The notes under the pieces were generated by a model, which was not told where the DNA came from, did no database searches, and was given only the letters and a program-made list of their open reading frames with translations. Shown in pieces: positions 5,845 to 6,592 of a DNA stretch of 6,592 nt. The position numbers and the translations under genes were made by a program. Position 1 is the stretch's first letter. Every line of letters begins with the position of its first letter. Source of the stretch: Alistipes sp. (GTDB lineage: Bacteria; Bacteroidota; Bacteroidia; Bacteroidales; Rikenellaceae); NCBI GenBank assembly GCA_017391435.1, contig JAFOYS010000218.1, positions 1-6,592 of the forward strand. Reading direction: 5' to 3'.

Positions 5845-6591
5845 CTATGCGCTGATTACCATTGGCATAATAAGCATCAGTGTAGATGTGCTCTGTACAT
5901 CGTCGTACACAGGCTTAAATACACCAGCGCGTGATGAGTCTGCAAGCTCTACAAGCACTGTAGGGGTCTCAATGTTTGTGAGAACCTCTACAAGGAAGCC
6001 AGACTTAAAGCCAATAGAGAGTGGCTGGCCGTCATATGAACAATTCACAGTCTCGTTTGCAGAGACATAGAAGTGGGTATCCTGAGCGGTCAGTGTAAGC
6101 TTGTTGTCGGCAAGATCAAGACGGATAAGGTTAGTTGCAGAGTTTGCACAAACTGCTACACGCTTGATACTATTAAGAAGCTCAATGCGGTCAATAAGCA
6201 ATTTGTTAGGGTTTGCTGCAGGGATTACAACATTGTAGTTTGGATAGTTACCCTCAATGAGTCTACAAACAAGTGTGTAGCTCTTGAGTGTAAAGATTGC
6301 ATTGCTCTGGTCAAAGCTAATAGTCACATCATCATCCTCCTTGAGAAGCATTGTCTTGAGGAGGTTTGCTGGCTTCTTTGGAAGGATAAATGAAGCAGTT
6401 GCGTTGCACTCGCACTGTGCTGTGTACTTAACAAGCTTGCGAGCGTCTGTTGCTACATATGTGATACCGCTCTGCTCAATGTTGAAGTAAATACCGTTCA
6501 TCATCGGCTTAAACTCATCGTCTGCAGTTGCAAAGATAGTCTTGTTAATACCGTTAATAAGGGTGTCTACATCGAGTGTAACCTCAGTTTT
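5845..6591 (-). CDS. dnaN: DNA polymerase III beta subunit (sliding clamp), N-terminus outside window
   Basis: The reading frame is open from the right window edge to a TAG at 5847..5845, giving the last 248 residues of a clamp that is usually about 370 residues long; roughly 125 N-terminal residues (domain I) are missing. The clamp is a ring-shaped homodimer that tethers DNA polymerase III and repair proteins to DNA. Recognisable elements are FKPMMNGIYFNI and TYVATDARKL (the clamp domain II pattern with the ATDxxxL loop), FILPKKPANLL, the domain boundary around RLIEGNYPNYNVVIP, and the C-terminal strand LMLIMPMVISA, which corresponds to the MPM(R/x)L end that forms the floor of the protein-binding pocket. 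An internal ATG pair at 6504..6499 could be mistaken for the start, but clamp-like sequence continues upstream of it (EVTLDVDTLINGINKTIFA), so it is not the true start. The gene heads the visible cluster and its promoter must lie outside the window. Confidence 0.96.
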   Translation of the reverse strand, partial: KTEVTLDVDTLINGINKTIFATADDEFKPMMNGIYFNIEQSGITYVATDARKLVKYTAQCECNATASFILPKKPANLLKTMLLKEDDDVTISFDQSNAIFTLKSYTLVCRLIEGNYPNYNVVIPAANPNKLLIDRIELLNSIKRVAVCANSATNLIRLDLADNKLTLTAQDTHFYVSANETVNCSYDGQPLSIGFKSGFLVEVLTNIETPTVLVELADSSRAGVFKPVYDDVQSTSTLMLIMPMVISA

Positions 6592-6592
6592 A

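Noticed and set aside
6073..6393. A 106-codon plus-strand open frame opposite dnaN
   Set aside because: It lies wholly antisense to a clearly coding clamp sequence, has Cys-rich, low-plausibility composition and no recognisable domain.
1..6592. Rex operator (TTGTGA-N6-TCACAA) for autoregulation
   Set aside because: Reading by eye found no good inverted-repeat match near any gene start; the likely control region is upstream of dnaN, outside the window.

Overview
The window is a continuous stretch of eight genes, all on the minus strand, so transcription runs from the right edge to the left edge. In transcription order they are: the DNA polymerase III sliding clamp (dnaN, 5' part outside the window), a DEDDh 3'-5' exonuclease, a secreted triple-LysM protein with a periplasmic-binding-protein-like C-terminus, the redox-sensing repressor Rex, a shortened RibF (FAD synthetase), a hotdog-fold acyl-CoA thioesterase, a YhhN/TMEM86-type membrane protein (lysoplasmalogenase family), and a PrsW-family intramembrane protease (3' end outside the window).

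The organism is most likely a member of Bacteroidota, probably Bacteroidales. The exported LysM plus ligand-binding-domain architecture, the exonuclease directly behind dnaN, the moderate-to-low GC content and the lack of any recognisable Shine-Dalgarno sequence before any of the starts all fit this. A Rikenellaceae-like origin is possible but is only a guess.

Packing is extremely tight. Junctions are 1 nt (dnaN/exonuclease), 12 nt (exonuclease/LysM), a TAATG overlap (LysM/rex), 8 nt (rex/ribF), an ATGA overlap (ribF/thioesterase), a 26-nt overlap (thioesterase/YhhN) and a 26-nt gap (YhhN/PrsW). No intergenic space exceeds 26 nt, and no promoter, terminator, RNA gene, mobile element, long DNA repeat or CRISPR was found. 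The simplest reading is one long transcript starting upstream of the window, possibly with promoters inside coding sequence.

The genes form a mixed housekeeping cluster: replication and repair (clamp, exonuclease), cell envelope (LysM protein, YhhN, PrsW), and redox/cofactor/acyl metabolism (Rex, RibF, thioesterase). The most notable feature is RibF: its FAD synthetase half looks intact, but the riboflavin kinase half is reduced to about 60 residues lacking the recognisable catalytic motifs. The second is that a redox sensor and a flavin-cofactor gene sit in the dnaN transcription unit. I see no clear evidence of a novel defence, mobile or signalling system; most of the window is ordinary core genome.
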